Shown here: positions 64,000 through 64,000 of the stretch, one piece after another
Layout: every line of letters starts with the position of its first letter
How positions within the stretch are numbered: the first letter of the stretch is position 1
Assembly: GCF_028858725.1 (NCBI RefSeq)
Contig: NW_026908399.1
Span: 1 to 64,000, forward strand
Source of the DNA: Colius striatus
Taxonomy: Eukaryota; Chordata; Aves; Coliiformes; Coliidae
Length of the DNA: 64,000 nt
Direction: 5' to 3'
Position numbers and translations under genes: made by a program
The notes under the pieces: generated by a model
What the model saw: the letters and a program-made list of their open reading frames with translations, nothing else
Database searches by the model: none
Told to the model about the DNA's origin: nothing

Positions 64000-64000
64000 G

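Overview
This window is a piece of a bird MHC region, most likely the MHC-bearing microchromosome of a non-galliform bird. The evidence is an avian-type classical class I gene, tapasin, a cluster of Blec/B-NK-type C-type lectins, fragments of the bird LINE CR1, and very dense GC- and pyrimidine-rich minisatellites. All multi-exon genes below were assembled by eye from splice sites, codon phase and family motifs; no database search was run.

Layout. (1) 1-7 kb: the last coding exon of MGAT1 (+), then a small gene encoding a free-standing PRY-SPRY (B30.2) domain (+), both embedded in minisatellites. (2) 7-15.6 kb: about 4 kb of satellite-like DNA, then a gene for a one-domain Ig-like surface protein with a probable GPI-anchor signal (+). 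(3) 15.6-45.5 kb: an immune receptor cluster with five C-type lectin genes and one Ig gene. One lectin is an ITIM-bearing B-NK-like receptor (+, 23.9-26.9 kb). Four are Blec-like lectins on the minus strand (16-21, 28.4-30.2, 39.6-41.0, 43.5-45.1 kb). The Ig gene encodes a receptor with two V-type domains and an arginine inside its membrane segment (+, 34.6-38.7 kb). (4) 45.5-50.5 kb: LTR and CR1 remnants, a CpG-rich minus-strand promoter, and minisatellite. (5) 50.9-64 kb: three minus-strand genes in a row, MHC class I, TAPBP (tapasin) and ZBTB22 (cut by the window edge). No class II, TAP or complement gene is present.

How the parts fit. Class I and tapasin form a peptide-presentation pair, and each has an interferon-response (ISRE-like) motif close to its start codon. 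The B-NK-like gene looks like an inhibitory NK receptor, and the Blec genes look like CLEC2-type ligands or activation antigens, so receptor and putative ligands are genetically linked as in the chicken B locus. The TAPBP-ZBTB22 neighbourhood matches mammals, while MGAT1 and the SPRY gene match the TRIM/BTN-rich block that flanks avian MHC.

The most unusual property is how minisatellites interact with genes. In at least three places the repeat unit includes the edge of a neighbouring exon (MGAT1 stop codon, the splice acceptor of a lectin exon, the acceptor of tapasin exon 4). Several intronic arrays present 3'-splice-site-like motifs in gene-sense orientation many times. Two conserved genes (TAPBP exon 5 and ZBTB22) each carry one homopolymer frame break that looks more like a sequencing error than gene death.
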